A stretch of 64,000 nucleotides of DNA, taken from Mesorhizobium terrae (lineage in GTDB: Bacteria; Pseudomonadota; Alphaproteobacteria; Rhizobiales; Rhizobiaceae). Both the position numbers and the translations under genes were made by a program. Location of the stretch: contig NZ_CP044218.1 in NCBI RefSeq assembly GCF_008727715.1, positions 744,001-808,000 of the forward strand, read 5' to 3'. The first letter of the stretch is position 1; each line of letters begins with the position of its first letter. Below are positions 42,113 to 51,648 of this stretch, one piece after another. The notes under the pieces are model-generated. The model had not been told where the DNA came from, searched no databases, and saw nothing but the letters and a program-made list of their open reading frames with translations.

Positions 42113-43513
42113 TCAGGCGAGAGCCCACTGCGGGTCTGCGGCGGCAAGTTTCTCAGCTTCCAACCGCCTCCAAAGGTCTCGCCACGATAGGTCCCGGACG
42201 AAACCGCTCATGCCTCCGCACGCTTCGGTCAGGGCAATGTTCCCCAGACGCTCGAGTATAGCTCCAATGCTTGTGGTACCAGCAGCCTTGAATAGATCGA
42301 ACAGTTCCTCATTTCGTTCGATGACGCGATGTCCCCAGGCACCCGGCACATCATCCGTGGCAAGCGAATGCTGGAGGTCGGCGTCAATACCCGCCGCCTC
42401 GCTCGCGCGGGAGACAACATACCGTATCAGCGGGTAGTAGATTGGCTGGCGGCTGCCTCCGAGCACGCGCACACCGGGAAGGATGGCCAACACCAGAAAC
42501 GCAAGAACCATGTTGGGGATGAGGCTGCGGTTCAACAACCCTCCGATGATTTCCGAAGCCGTGAAACGAACCACGGCTGCGCCACCGGCATGATGGACCA
42601 AATCCTCTCCCGACAGCCGAAGCGGCATCCGCTTTCCGTTTTCATAGAACCAGAAGAAGTCTGTCCCGCGCGCGAGCCAACCAGCCCAGGGCCCGGCAGC
42701 CAAATGATCGATTCCCTCCAGAATTCCCGATGCGACCTTTGGATTTCCCAGCAGACGCCTATGCAGCCAGGAAGTTTCGTCGGACAGGTGGTCGACGACC
42801 AGATCGGCGACATCCTCGTCATCGATCTGGAGAAAAGCACAATTGTTGCCGAACATTTTCGGCCAAAGAGCAATGTTTGCGGCCTTGATCGCACGTGCCG
42901 GTTTTTCGAACTGCGTCGGTGGAAGAAGATCACGGAGTTGTGCAAGCGCCTCGCTGGATGCCTCCGGCTCTACCGGTACAAGCTCGAACCGATAGGGCCC
43001 GAGTGCCGTGAGCAGGCCATAGCCGATCATCCGGCTTCGGCTGAGGCCAAAGATGTTGACCGCCTTTCCATCGACCGTTAGCCACCCCGGTCCCTTACGA
43101 GAACTTTCGACAAGGCTCACCGTCGAAACCGCATAGGAAACATAGGTCGAGCACCCATGCGCAGCGAGCCCAAGCAGACTGAAGGCATGTGTGTAACAGG
43201 CTTCCGGCTCAAGTATGAGGAGCAAGTGCGGGCCGGTCTGCAAGACGCGGCGATTTTCAAAATCCCGACAGATTTGAGCTACCGTTTCATCTGGCAGTCG
43301 ATTGCGAATTGCCGCCTTGCGGATGACGTGGAGGAGCTTGTTGAAAGCGACAACCCGGCAGTCCGGCAGCGCTTTCGAAACAGGCGGGTCGAAAAGACGA
43401 CAGGCATAATCGCGAACCGGCCGGGAGAAAAAAGGTTGCATCCACGGATATAGCACGGCCAGCGCCCGAAGGACCGCCTGTTTCCCCTCAGCGTTGTTTG
43501 CCAGACGGTCCAC
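42113..43513 (-). CDS. Hypothetical protein of 466 aa, no family recognised
   Basis: A long intact frame with normal codon use. The protein is mainly alpha-helical and soluble-looking. A conserved-looking block is VLQTGPHLLLILEPEACY followed by SLLGLAAHG (about residues 90-120), and there is a possible hydrophobic segment NMVLAFLVLAILPGVRVLGG (about 335-355). No Walker, Rossmann, zinc or protease motif was found. It is downstream of the AraC regulator at 43637-44524 in the same direction (123 bp apart), which suggests regulated expression, and it shares the island with a divergent SAM methyltransferase. Possible roles include a step in small-molecule synthesis; this is a guess from context only. 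Confidence 0.7.
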   Translation of the reverse strand: MDRLANNAEGKQAVLRALAVLYPWMQPFFSRPVRDYACRLFDPPVSKALPDCRVVAFNKLLHVIRKAAIRNRLPDETVAQICRDFENRRVLQTGPHLLLILEPEACYTHAFSLLGLAAHGCSTYVSYAVSTVSLVESSRKGPGWLTVDGKAVNIFGLSRSRMIGYGLLTALGPYRFELVPVEPEASSEALAQLRDLLPPTQFEKPARAIKAANIALWPKMFGNNCAFLQIDDEDVADLVVDHLSDETSWLHRRLLGNPKVASGILEGIDHLAAGPWAGWLARGTDFFWFYENGKRMPLRLSGEDLVHHAGGAAVVRFTASEIIGGLLNRSLIPNMVLAFLVLAILPGVRVLGGSRQPIYYPLIRYVVSRASEAAGIDADLQHSLATDDVPGAWGHRVIERNEELFDLFKAAGTTSIGAILERLGNIALTEACGGMSGFVRDLSWRDLWRRLEAEKLAAADPQWALA

Positions 43514-43636
43514 CTCTCAACTTGTCCCTCATCGATGTTCCGCACTCACCAATGGATATGCCGTGCCCCGTCGTTTTCTGCGTTCAATATCGTAACGGGA
43601 TTTGCAATTCCTTGCGCCAAACCGCTTCGCCAGAAG

Positions 43637-44524
43637 CTAGAGCCGGCATTGGCGGCGGAAATCGGTTGGCGTGGTTCCGAACGCCCGCTTGAAAGCTGTC
43701 GTAAAGTGGCTGGAACTGCCGAAGCCGCACTCCATCGCGATTTCGGTCAATGACCGTCCGCTGCTGCGAAGCAGATCGCAAGATTTCTCCAGCCGGCGTT
43801 TCGCCCTGAATGCGTACGGCGTTATGCCGGTCGACTGCTTGAATGCCCGCCAGAGGTGGAAACGGCTAAGCCCTATCTCTCTTGCAAGATCGGGCAACGC
43901 CCACGCTTTGTCCAAGGTTTCCAGAACCTCCAGCACCTGCTTCAGGTCGAATGGCGACAAACCGCCCTTTGCCAGTTCGTGGGGCGCGCCATTCGCCCTG
44001 ACCATCCGCCCGAGCAGTTGTATAGCCTGGGACTCCACCATGGCCAGGCCGAGAGGATCGGGCTGCCTGAGCTCGATGGCGATCCGCTGCAGCGCCAGCT
44101 CCACGATGCTGTCTCGAAACCCTATCGCGGGCGGCAGGTCTGCCAGACAATGGCGCACCGTTTCGCCAAACGTCTCCTCGGCGAACTGTCGTTCGACCGA
44201 TACGAGAAGGTAGGACGCGGTCGCGTCGCCCTCGTCCCACCCGCTCCATCTCGTGCCGGCAGGAAGGCAGATCAACGAGCCGGCGCGCCGCGGCGAGAAG
44301 GAAATGCGGCGCCCGTCGATGAAATCCTCACCACGGAACGCTGCCCCCCTGAGGTTCAGGATGAATACATGGGCGGAGCAGGCGAGGTCTGTTTCCTGCC
44401 TCTCCAGGCCGGTTCGTTTGATCAAGTCCGCGCGCACGCGTCCCCAGCTCTGATACTGATGGACCAGGGTCTGGCACCGACACCGCCGGATGGTGCACGG
44501 ATCACCGCAAAACACTTCTCCCAC
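43637..44524 (-). CDS. AraC-family transcriptional regulator
   Basis: A 295-aa protein with an N-terminal cupin-like effector domain (about 40-170; contains SLICLPAGTRWSGW) and a C-terminal pair of HTH motifs (about 195-293; LPDLAREIGLSRFHLWRAFK and EIAMECGFGSSSHFTTAFKRAFG). The fold is complete and ends in the usual PTDFRRQ. It lies upstream of the orphan 466-aa gene and divergent from the methyltransferase across a 269-bp intergenic region (44525-44793) that probably holds both promoters. The N-terminal Met is followed by a Cys-rich stretch that may not be translated; a later start is possible. Confidence 0.87.
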   Translation of the reverse strand: MGEVFCGDPCTIRRCRCQTLVHQYQSWGRVRADLIKRTGLERQETDLACSAHVFILNLRGAAFRGEDFIDGRRISFSPRRAGSLICLPAGTRWSGWDEGDATASYLLVSVERQFAEETFGETVRHCLADLPPAIGFRDSIVELALQRIAIELRQPDPLGLAMVESQAIQLLGRMVRANGAPHELAKGGLSPFDLKQVLEVLETLDKAWALPDLAREIGLSRFHLWRAFKQSTGITPYAFRAKRRLEKSCDLLRSSGRSLTEIAMECGFGSSSHFTTAFKRAFGTTPTDFRRQCRL

Positions 44525-44793
44525 AGGAAAATACTCCCGCTTAAGTGGCAGCGTATTCCTGCGTCTCTACGAACCCTGAGTTATGACTTCATCCAGAAAT
44601 AATTCATGGTTGGTGAAAGATGTGACTTTTATGAAAAAAAATCATTCCACTGAAAGCGATCAATCCCGCGCCAGCCTATTGGCGACTTCGACCTATACTC
44701 GACCCAGGTGAAACACTGCTTCGTTGATCATGAAGTTTCCCTCCGTCCTGTTGCGGCATCTCACCGAACGAGCGACTGTGGGAGGCATCTTGC

Positions 44794-45786
44794 ATGCGAG
44801 GCCTCAAGGACTTCCTGGCCGAGTGCGATCTTGGGCCAAGAATCAACGAACTCAGCGGCTTCTTTGCAGCAACCGCCGCTGGCACGAGCGGCATGCCGGT
44901 GCGCAGGCCAATCGCTGATACACGCCTTCTCCCAAGCGAGGATCTCCTGCTCGCCATGGTGAAACTGCATGCCGCACGGCAAGGTTTCTTCGACCAGCAC
45001 TATCACGGCAGCATCCCCTACAGGCTGGAGGAGGAGTGCCGTATGGCCTATGCAGTCCTCAATTGCGCGCGGCAGCGGGAGACTCCTTTTTTACTTTACA
45101 GCCTTGGAACGGCGGAAGGGACGATGGCGAGAACGCTGTCGGAGATGGCGAACGGCCAGATCCGGACGCTGTCATGCAGCCCCAACCCGGAAAATTATCG
45201 ATGCTTCCTGGGTTATGGAGAGCCCCCGCACGCGGAGTTCTTCGTTGCACCTTTTCACAAGCTGACCAAGGACGTCATCAGTTCGGATAGCCGACTTGCG
45301 AGGTTCGCCGGCGGCTTCGATCTCATCCTGGAGGACACCACCTTCCAGATGTACTCCCCGAGCCGGGCGAAGCAGATCGAGTATGTCGCCCAGCACCTCA
45401 AGGCGGACGGCATATTCGTCTTTGTCGAGAAGTTCCGGGCGCGTGACGCGCAAGACTACCAACGCCGCGAGGAGCAAAAGGATTTCGGCTTCAAGGCGCG
45501 CTACTTTCCGAGAGACGACATCGAAAAAAAGAAAACTGCCGTCCTCGGCACCATGCACGACAATGAGGTAACGCTGTCGGAGATGTGTGACGCGATACAT
45601 GCGCAATTCAGGCATTGCGTGATGACGTGGAACAGCGGCAACTTCTACAGCCTCGCGGCGAGCAACGCCCGGGAAAACCTGGACCTCTATCTGTCCCGGA
45701 TGGCGCCTGCCGCGATCCCGCACGAATATGTCTACGACACCGGTCTGCCCCGCGAGCTCGATGAATGCCCCACGGAGCAGAACTGA
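44794..45786 (+). CDS. Class I SAM-dependent methyltransferase
   Basis: A 330-aa protein. GGGAGG lies about 8 bp before ATG 44794. Residues 1-100 form a helical N-terminal domain; the Rossmann core follows with motif I LYSLGTAEGTMAR (about 105-117), an acidic turn FDLILEDTTFQMY and post-motif GIFVFVEKF. The C-terminal part (REEQKDFGFKARYF; WNSGNFYSLAASN) resembles methyltransferases found in natural-product and modified-base pathways. The classic GxGxG loop reads GTAEGT. Substrate unknown. It is transcribed away from the AraC/orphan pair and toward the LysR gene, 145 bp before it. Confidence 0.82.
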   Translation: MRGLKDFLAECDLGPRINELSGFFAATAAGTSGMPVRRPIADTRLLPSEDLLLAMVKLHAARQGFFDQHYHGSIPYRLEEECRMAYAVLNCARQRETPFLLYSLGTAEGTMARTLSEMANGQIRTLSCSPNPENYRCFLGYGEPPHAEFFVAPFHKLTKDVISSDSRLARFAGGFDLILEDTTFQMYSPSRAKQIEYVAQHLKADGIFVFVEKFRARDAQDYQRREEQKDFGFKARYFPRDDIEKKKTAVLGTMHDNEVTLSEMCDAIHAQFRHCVMTWNSGNFYSLAASNARENLDLYLSRMAPAAIPHEYVYDTGLPRELDECPTEQN

Positions 45787-45931
45787 TAGGGCAGGCACGT
45801 TCGTGTCGGTGGAACCGGTTGAAGCCCGGCCTACCGAACCATCGCCGTCAGGCACCCTGCCCTTAACCTGGGTTTGAGTGGTGACGGACGCTCAAACATC
45901 AGCCTGCTCAACTTTCGCAAGGGCATGAGCG

Positions 45932-46867
45932 GTGAGAAACACCAAGAACGCGCTCCGCCGGCTGGACTATGTTTTCACGGCCGTTGACCAGGGCAGCTTC
46001 AGACAGGCCGCAAGGGTGCTGCATGTGAGGGAATCCAGCGTGAGCCGCAACGTCGTCGCACTCGAGCAATTTCTCGACATGCAGCTGTTCGAACGGAGCG
46101 CGCATGGCGTCCGTCCCACCGGAGCCGGCCGAGCCTGGATCGACGTCGCCAGAACACATTATGAGGGATTGCATCAAGCCCTGGCCGAAGGTGCGGGTGA
46201 GCCGCGCCGCCGCAACGCGCTCAGCATCGGCATATCCGGGCTGGTCGGACGCGCCTTCCTGACGCGCCTGATCCATCGTTTCCGCGACCTGTATCCGGAG
46301 GTTGGTCTCGTCATCGAGGATATTTCGCATGGACAGTGCCTGGCGGCGATACGGCGACGGCGTCTCGACGTCGTCTTCGTAAGAGGGGCCCAGGCCGACA
46401 CGTCATGCTGCAGCGAAACGTTCGGTCACGAGCGCCTGTTCGTTCTCCTGCCGGTTCACCATCCCCTGGCGAACGAGGCCGCCATTACATGGGCAGATCT
46501 CGCGGACGAACGCTTGTTGATGCCCGCATGTCCGGAAACACCGTCTGCGCGTCCGCGGATGGCCGACCACATTACCGCCGAAGGCGCGGTCGTTCAGACA
46601 TGCGGTAGCGCCAGCGAGATGACGGCGATCCTCAAGGTACAGCTTGGTCAGGGCGTGATCCTGGCGGGCGAATGCTTTGCCCGGTCAGTCGCCATCGATG
46701 CAACGACGTGGCTGCCACTCTGGGGCGAGAACAGTGTCTGTCCGATCAAAGCCCTGTGGCTGGGATCGAACCCGAAGAGGGCGCTGCTGCGACTGCTCGG
46801 GATTGCTAGAAATGTCGCAGGCCCGGTCTCGGACGAGCGTGGTTCCTCGCGGCACCAGAGTGGATAG
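45932..46867 (+). CDS. LysR-family transcriptional regulator
   Basis: A 311-aa regulator starting at GTG 45932. The N-terminal winged helix (about 10-70; GSFRQAARVLHVRESSVSRN, LFERSAHGVRPT) is complete and a periplasmic-binding-like effector domain fills 95-300. It converges on the DUF2274 gene that closes the trb operon, 47 bp apart. LysR genes are common at this end of rhizobial trb clusters, so it may belong to the conjugative module and not to the methyltransferase island. The inducer is unknown. Confidence 0.88.
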   Translation: MRNTKNALRRLDYVFTAVDQGSFRQAARVLHVRESSVSRNVVALEQFLDMQLFERSAHGVRPTGAGRAWIDVARTHYEGLHQALAEGAGEPRRRNALSIGISGLVGRAFLTRLIHRFRDLYPEVGLVIEDISHGQCLAAIRRRRLDVVFVRGAQADTSCCSETFGHERLFVLLPVHHPLANEAAITWADLADERLLMPACPETPSARPRMADHITAEGAVVQTCGSASEMTAILKVQLGQGVILAGECFARSVAIDATTWLPLWGENSVCPIKALWLGSNPKRALLRLLGIARNVAGPVSDERGSSRHQSG

Positions 46868-46914
46868 CCAACCAGCCATCACCTGGTGGCATGAGGGTGT
46901 TCGTCATCCCCGTT

Positions 46915-47139
46915 TCAAGCCACCGATGAACGCTTCGCCTTGGAGAAACCTCGATCTGTCGCAATGAACTTTTCCAACATCGGCGCGATGAGACGGGCCG
47001 GCTCGGCCGGCGGACGGCCAGATTCCTGGCCGAGCAGGCTGGCATAGGCTGCGAGATCCCGGTGCAGTGCCGCCGGCAGCTCGATGGTGACCCTGACGGG
47101 CCTGTCGTCGGCAATCAGTCCAAGTTTCAGCTTTGTCAT
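46915..47139 (-). CDS. DUF2274 protein, end of trb operon
   Basis: A 74-aa protein of the DUF2274 family: MTKLKLGLIADDRPVRVTIE at the start and PARLIAPMLEKFIATDRGF near the end. The start follows the trbI stop by 2 bp with GGAGTGA as ribosome site, which locates it as the last gene of the conjugation operon. The helical RPVRV...LHRDL pattern recalls ribbon-helix-helix or small regulatory proteins. Function unknown. A relic of the same family lies at 38020-38125. Confidence 0.8.
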   Translation of the reverse strand: MTKLKLGLIADDRPVRVTIELPAALHRDLAAYASLLGQESGRPPAEPARLIAPMLEKFIATDRGFSKAKRSSVA

Positions 47140-47141
47140 GG

Positions 47142-48293
47142 TCACTCCGTGTAGGGTTCGAGGACAAGATCGCGGGTCACGACGACGCGAACGGGGAAGC
47201 CAGGGCGAATGGTGAGCGTCGGTGGAACCTGCAATTGGCTGCGCACGATCTGCTGTCCAGCGTCGTTGATGGTCTCTTGCATGCCACGCCGGATGGCCGC
47301 GACCAGACGGCCGTCCTCGCTGACAGCCAGTTCGGTGCCGACCGCGAGCAAGGTTGAGAGCCCGGCGGCCTTGGCAAGGTCCCACCAATGATGGTCAACG
47401 CCATCCTGGAGACCGGCATAGCCCTGTGCGTCGGCGCCAGGCTGACGCTCGAGCACGACCGATCGGCCGTTCGGGAATATCAGGCGATTCCAGACCAAAA
47501 GGATCCTGCGTTGCCCGAACTGTGTGCCGTTGTCGTATTGGCCGACCATGCGTGCGCCCTGCGGAACGAGCAGGGACCGACCCGTCAAGCTGTCGTAGAC
47601 GTTCTCTGTCACCTGCGCCGTGATCTGGCCGGGAAGGTCGGAGCGAATACCGGTTATGAGCGCAGCCGGGATGACCGCGCCTGCCTGAAGCACGAAAGGC
47701 GACGCTGGTTGCGTGACGCGATCCGCCGACGTGGTGCGTCGGTCGACGGGCGCGTCGAGGAAGGCCAGTTGCCTGTCCTGGATTGTCTGTTGACCCCGCA
47801 GACCGGCCGGATCGGGACCGCCGAGGCTCGGTGGAAGCGCGCCCGCCGGCCCCGCAGTCGCAACGCCAGGAGATGCCTGGAAGAAGATGCGGCTGGTGCG
47901 GGCTGCTTCCTCGTCCTGGCGGCGGCGTTGTTCCGCCTCGTCCACCGCCGGCGCCGTGATGACTGGCGGCGTCGCCGGCTGCCCCTTGTTCTGCGCCTCG
48001 AGGATCGGCCGGCCGAGGTCGCCGGGCAGCGGCGGGCCAAGCACCGGACCGGTGTAATCCCGCGGCAGGCCGGCCAGACCATCGGCGGGCTGTCTGTTGG
48101 TGGTCGAATAAAGCTCCTCGCCGGCATCTCCCGACATCGGCGTCCGCAGCGCGTAGATCAATGCACCGCCAAGGCCGAGCGAGGCGACGAGAGCAACGCT
48201 GGCGAGCGCCTTGCGCGACAGGCGGGTGACGCGCGGCGGCTCGGCTCGGAGCCGCATCGCCGAAGCAGCGCCGGCTTCTTTCTTCTCACTCAT
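47142..48293 (-). CDS. trbI: Type IV secretion protein TrbI (VirB10-like)
   Basis: A 383-aa protein: a short cytosolic N-terminus, one membrane helix (about 29-49, ALASVALVASLGLGGALIYAL), a Pro/Gln-rich periplasmic linker (about 90-170) and a VirB10/TrbI C-terminal domain (about 200-380) with LQAGAVIPAALITGI, GARMVGQYD and the final FPVRVVVTRDLVL. It spans the envelope and joins the inner-membrane motor to the outer-membrane pore of the mating channel. ATGA overlap with trbG. Confidence 0.93.
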   Translation of the reverse strand: MSEKKEAGAASAMRLRAEPPRVTRLSRKALASVALVASLGLGGALIYALRTPMSGDAGEELYSTTNRQPADGLAGLPRDYTGPVLGPPLPGDLGRPILEAQNKGQPATPPVITAPAVDEAEQRRRQDEEAARTSRIFFQASPGVATAGPAGALPPSLGGPDPAGLRGQQTIQDRQLAFLDAPVDRRTTSADRVTQPASPFVLQAGAVIPAALITGIRSDLPGQITAQVTENVYDSLTGRSLLVPQGARMVGQYDNGTQFGQRRILLVWNRLIFPNGRSVVLERQPGADAQGYAGLQDGVDHHWWDLAKAAGLSTLLAVGTELAVSEDGRLVAAIRRGMQETINDAGQQIVRSQLQVPPTLTIRPGFPVRVVVTRDLVLEPYTE

Positions 48294-49294
48294 GACGGCC
48301 TCCCATCGGTGCGCCCGATCCTGACGGTCTGCTGTGTCCTGCCGCTGCCAAGGCGCAGTTCGGCAGCGCCGAAGAGCCGGTCGACGATCAGCAGGTTGCG
48401 GTGAATCCGGCAGTTGGCGATCTGCGCTTCCCCCTCGGGGCCGATCACGAAGATCGGCGGCATCTCGCCCTGCACGATGCCACGTGGAAACTCGACATAG
48501 ACGCGCCGGCCATCGTCATAGACCGCTACCGGCTTCCATGGCGGGTTGTCGCCGCTCAGCCCATAGCGATAGTTGCGAGCCGCCATAGCCTGGATGAGGG
48601 GCGTCGCAGCGGTACTGTCCTTGCTCCCCGGAACTCTCGGATAGGCCCAGGACACGGCCGGCATGTAAGATTTCTGGCCCGAGCGCAGTTCAAGCATGTA
48701 GGTCCGCCGATCCGTGGTGATGATCAGGTTGGTCGTGATATCGGGACGCGAGGGCTTCACCAGCACATGGACACGGCGGGTCATTCCGGAACCCGATTCC
48801 GTGTCGCCGATGATCCATCTGGCGGTGTCGCCCGCCGCGATCGGCCCCGCACCGGCCAGGCTTTCGCCCAGCTCGAGGGCGATGTCGGTGATCTGCCCTG
48901 GCGCGGCGTAAACCTGGTAGAGTGCACCTTCCGACCACGGATAGACTTGGATTGCATTGTAATAACCCTGGCGGCGGGGTTCGACGCGGGCTGCCGCATT
49001 GGCGTTTTCGACCCGTGCCGCGGGCGCGCCTGCCGCTGCACCACCCCGGGCGGGAGACCAGGCCGGGGGAACATGCAGGGGCTTCGGTCGATCATCGCTG
49101 ACGGACGTGGCAAGAACCGGCAAGGGCGGAACGTCGCGGTCATACAGGATCTGCGGCGGCTTCTGGGGCGTGGCACAGCCAACAAGCATTGCTGCCGAAA
49201 CCAGCAGGAACAGCAGGGCAGATCTCGAAAGAGCCGAGGCGAGGACGGGATGGCGTTGAGCATTTCGATCCTTGCGGACCAGCAACCGGTTCAT
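48290..49294 (-). CDS. trbG: Type IV secretion protein TrbG (VirB9-like), lipoprotein-type N-terminus
   Basis: A 334-aa protein. Residues 1-45 form a signal ending in LVGC, a lipobox, so it may be acylated at Cys. The VirB9/TrbG domain covers about 110-330, with VYPWSEGALYQVYAAPGQI and DITTNLIITTDRRTYML. It binds the TrbI-type protein in the outer-membrane core of the channel. The start was set at ATG 49294, overlapping the trbF stop (ATGA); a much longer frame upstream is only the shadow of trbF. Confidence 0.92.
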   Translation of the reverse strand: MNRLLVRKDRNAQRHPVLASALSRSALLFLLVSAAMLVGCATPQKPPQILYDRDVPPLPVLATSVSDDRPKPLHVPPAWSPARGGAAAGAPAARVENANAAARVEPRRQGYYNAIQVYPWSEGALYQVYAAPGQITDIALELGESLAGAGPIAAGDTARWIIGDTESGSGMTRRVHVLVKPSRPDITTNLIITTDRRTYMLELRSGQKSYMPAVSWAYPRVPGSKDSTAATPLIQAMAARNYRYGLSGDNPPWKPVAVYDDGRRVYVEFPRGIVQGEMPPIFVIGPEGEAQIANCRIHRNLLIVDRLFGAAELRLGSGRTQQTVRIGRTDGRPS

Positions 49295-49980
49295 TGGCTC
49301 ATCTCCCGCGACCACGAGATTGCGTTGACGTAGATGCCAAGCGGATTGGCCCGAAGCTGGTCTGCGTCGCGCGGCGGCTCGACAACGATGGTCAGGATCG
49401 CCGTCCACCGCTCGGTCGTGGAGAGCTGGCCGTTTTCGTATTGCCTTTCGGTCCAGGCGACGCGGAAGCTGTCCGGCGACGCGCGAATGACCGATGAGAC
49501 TTCGACGGAAATCTGCCGCTTGCCGAGCTTTGCGAACGGATCGTTGGCGCGGGCGTAGTCGTTGAGCGCGGCCGCACCCCGATCGCTCGTCCACTCATAG
49601 GCGCGAAGCCAGTTCTGGCGCACGATGACGGGATCGGCCGGGATCGCGCGAACCTGCTCGACGAAGCGAGCCAGATGCCACGCGACCTGCGGATCGGTTG
49701 GCCGGTAGCTCCCAGTCGCCGGCGCGATCGCCTGAGCCTGGCCGAGGACGTCCACCTGGACCACCCAGGGCACCACGGTTCCGCGCGCCGACTGCCACAC
49801 GAAGGCGGCGGCAAGGCCGGTGGAGAGGATCAGCGACCCGAATGCCATGTAGCGCCAGTTGCTGGCCTGGACGCGGGCCGAGCCGATGCGCTCATCCCAG
49901 ACCTGCGCGGCGCGCTGGTAGGGCGTTTCCGGCTGAGGGGTCTTTCCATAGTGGGTGGCGGGTCGCTTGAACGGGTTCAC
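49291..49980 (-). CDS. trbF: Type IV secretion protein TrbF (VirB8-like)
   Basis: A 229-aa protein with a cytosolic N-terminus (FKRPATHYGKTPQPETPYQR), one helix at about 47-64 and a periplasmic NTF2-like VirB8 domain (YEWTSDRGAAALNDY, SFRVAWTERQYENG). It is a core assembly factor of the conjugation channel. ATGA overlaps join it to trbL upstream and trbG downstream. Confidence 0.93.
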   Translation of the reverse strand: MNPFKRPATHYGKTPQPETPYQRAAQVWDERIGSARVQASNWRYMAFGSLILSTGLAAAFVWQSARGTVVPWVVQVDVLGQAQAIAPATGSYRPTDPQVAWHLARFVEQVRAIPADPVIVRQNWLRAYEWTSDRGAAALNDYARANDPFAKLGKRQISVEVSSVIRASPDSFRVAWTERQYENGQLSTTERWTAILTIVVEPPRDADQLRANPLGIYVNAISWSREMSQ

Positions 49981-51350
49981 GAGTTGTCCCTTTCGGAAAG
50001 GTTGACGGATGTACCGGGGCCGTGGCTGTCGCCGGATCGGACCGCATGCACTGCGGCGTCGACGCCGTGGCCGATGTGTCTGCCGCGTCTCATGCGCTGC
50101 GCCCAGGCCGGCGGCCCTTCGTCGGTTGCAATCGAGGAGGTATGGGATGAAGGCTCCGACGCGCCGCCGGTACCGGTGCCCGCCTTGCTGACGAACGCGC
50201 CGCCAGTGGCACTCACCGCGTTCCGGCTACCTTGTTCGAAACCATCCTTGATGCCGTCAGCGGCGGAAACCAGCGTCCGCCGAAGGGGTGAAAGAGCCGC
50301 GTTCGCCGCCGCGACGGCGACACCGCCAACCCCTCCGGTGACGCTGCTCTTGCCGCTCCCGTCCATCGCGCCCAGTTGGTAGGCCCCCGACATTGCTCCC
50401 GCTGCCGTCGCTCCAGCGCGGACAGCAGCGGCACCACCCGATAGCGCCGCGGTCCCACCCCTGGCGGCGAGGAACGCTCCCCCGCCGGCGCCAAGAACCG
50501 CTCCACCGGCTGCCAGGCCGGTGCCGGCGGCGGCACCCGCGCCGAGTTGCGGGCCACCGCTGACCAGGCCGGATGCGATGCCGGGACCGAAAATGCCCAG
50601 CCCAAGCAGCGACAGCGCGGCCAGCACCACCGCCATGGCGTCGTCGACGGTCGGCGTTCGCCCGCCGAAACCTTGCGTGAACTGGCCAAACAGGGTCGAA
50701 CCGATGCCAATGACGACGGCGAGCACCAGGACCTTGATGCCCGAGGAAATGACGTTGCCGAGGACGCGTTCGGCCATGAACGCGGTCTTGCCGAAAAGGC
50801 CGAAGGGGATCAGGACGAAACCCGCCAGCGTCGTCAGTTTGAATTCAATCAGTGTCACGAACAGTTGAATGCTGAGAATGAAGAAGGCGAGAATGACCAG
50901 CGCCCAGGCGAAGAGCAGGCAGGCGATCTGGATGAAATTCTCGAAGAACGCCACCCAGCCCATCAGGTCGGAGATGGACTCCAGCAACGGCCGCGCGGCG
51001 TCCAGCCCTGTCTGCGCCACCTTTCCCGGACGCATCAGATCCTGCACGGTGAAGCCCGTTCCGCTCGCCTTGAGGCCGAGGCCGGCGAAACTGTTGAAGA
51101 CGATCCTTGCGAGATCGCTCCAGTTGGAGATCAGATAGGCGAAGACGCCGACGAACAGCGTCTTCCTGACCAGTCGCGCGACGATGTCCTCCTCCGCGCC
51201 CCAACTCCAAAACAGCGCGGCCAGGGTCACGTCGATGGCAATCAGCGTCGAGGCGATGAAACTGACCTCGCCACCAAGCAGGCCAAAGCCGGAATCGATG
51301 TAACGGGCGAAGACTGCAAGGAAATTGTCGATGACGCCGGTACCGCCCAT
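49977..51350 (-). CDS. trbL: Type IV secretion protein TrbL (VirB6-like)
   Basis: A 457-aa polytopic membrane protein: about six helices in residues 1-260 and a long soluble, Gly/Ala/Ser-rich cytosolic tail (about 270-457). The segment LTTLAGFVLIPFGLFGKTAF is characteristic of TrbL/VirB6. It forms part of the inner-membrane channel. It overlaps trbF (ATGA) and begins 3 bp after trbK. Confidence 0.92.
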   Translation of the reverse strand: MGGTGVIDNFLAVFARYIDSGFGLLGGEVSFIASTLIAIDVTLAALFWSWGAEEDIVARLVRKTLFVGVFAYLISNWSDLARIVFNSFAGLGLKASGTGFTVQDLMRPGKVAQTGLDAARPLLESISDLMGWVAFFENFIQIACLLFAWALVILAFFILSIQLFVTLIEFKLTTLAGFVLIPFGLFGKTAFMAERVLGNVISSGIKVLVLAVVIGIGSTLFGQFTQGFGGRTPTVDDAMAVVLAALSLLGLGIFGPGIASGLVSGGPQLGAGAAAGTGLAAGGAVLGAGGGAFLAARGGTAALSGGAAAVRAGATAAGAMSGAYQLGAMDGSGKSSVTGGVGGVAVAAANAALSPLRRTLVSAADGIKDGFEQGSRNAVSATGGAFVSKAGTGTGGASEPSSHTSSIATDEGPPAWAQRMRRGRHIGHGVDAAVHAVRSGDSHGPGTSVNLSERDNS

Positions 51351-51353
51351 GGA

Positions 51354-51638
51354 TCAGTGCCCCGTACCTGTGGTCTGCGGCTTTGGGTCTGTCCTGCCGA
51401 GAAAGCGGTCGCGGGTTTCGGCCCAGACGCGCAGGCATCCGGCATCGTCCGACGCTTTCTGTCCAAGGCGCTGGCAGCGGCGCTGGCCTTCACGCAGGGC
51501 GTTGTGATCGGACTGGATGACTGGCCTGGACGCCAGCGGGACTGGCTCCATGTTACCGGCCAGCCCGAGCGCCACCGCCGTGACGACGATGGCGGCCACC
51601 ACAATTGTGGCCGTTCGGGCAAGCATCCTGCGGTTCAT
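51354..51638 (-). CDS. trbK: Putative entry-exclusion protein TrbK (alternative type)
   Basis: A 94-aa protein with an N-terminal helix (ATIVVAAIVVTAVALGL) that is a signal anchor, and a periplasmic part with two Cys (RRCQRLGQ ... DAGCLRVW). The C-terminal CxRxWAETRDRFLG pattern matches the short TrbK-alt family in rhizobial trb operons. By analogy it would block redundant transfer between cells already carrying the element. The start at ATG 51638 was chosen over a frame start 12 codons upstream because it gives the family N-terminus. Confidence 0.8.
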   Translation of the reverse strand: MNRRMLARTATIVVAAIVVTAVALGLAGNMEPVPLASRPVIQSDHNALREGQRRCQRLGQKASDDAGCLRVWAETRDRFLGRTDPKPQTTGTGH

Positions 51639-51648
51639 AGAGCCGTCC

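Noticed and set aside
49295..49594. N-terminal extension of trbG suggested by the long frame
   Set aside because: It lies entirely inside trbF on the same strand in another frame; the ATG at 49294 overlapping the trbF stop and the lipoprotein signal fix the start.
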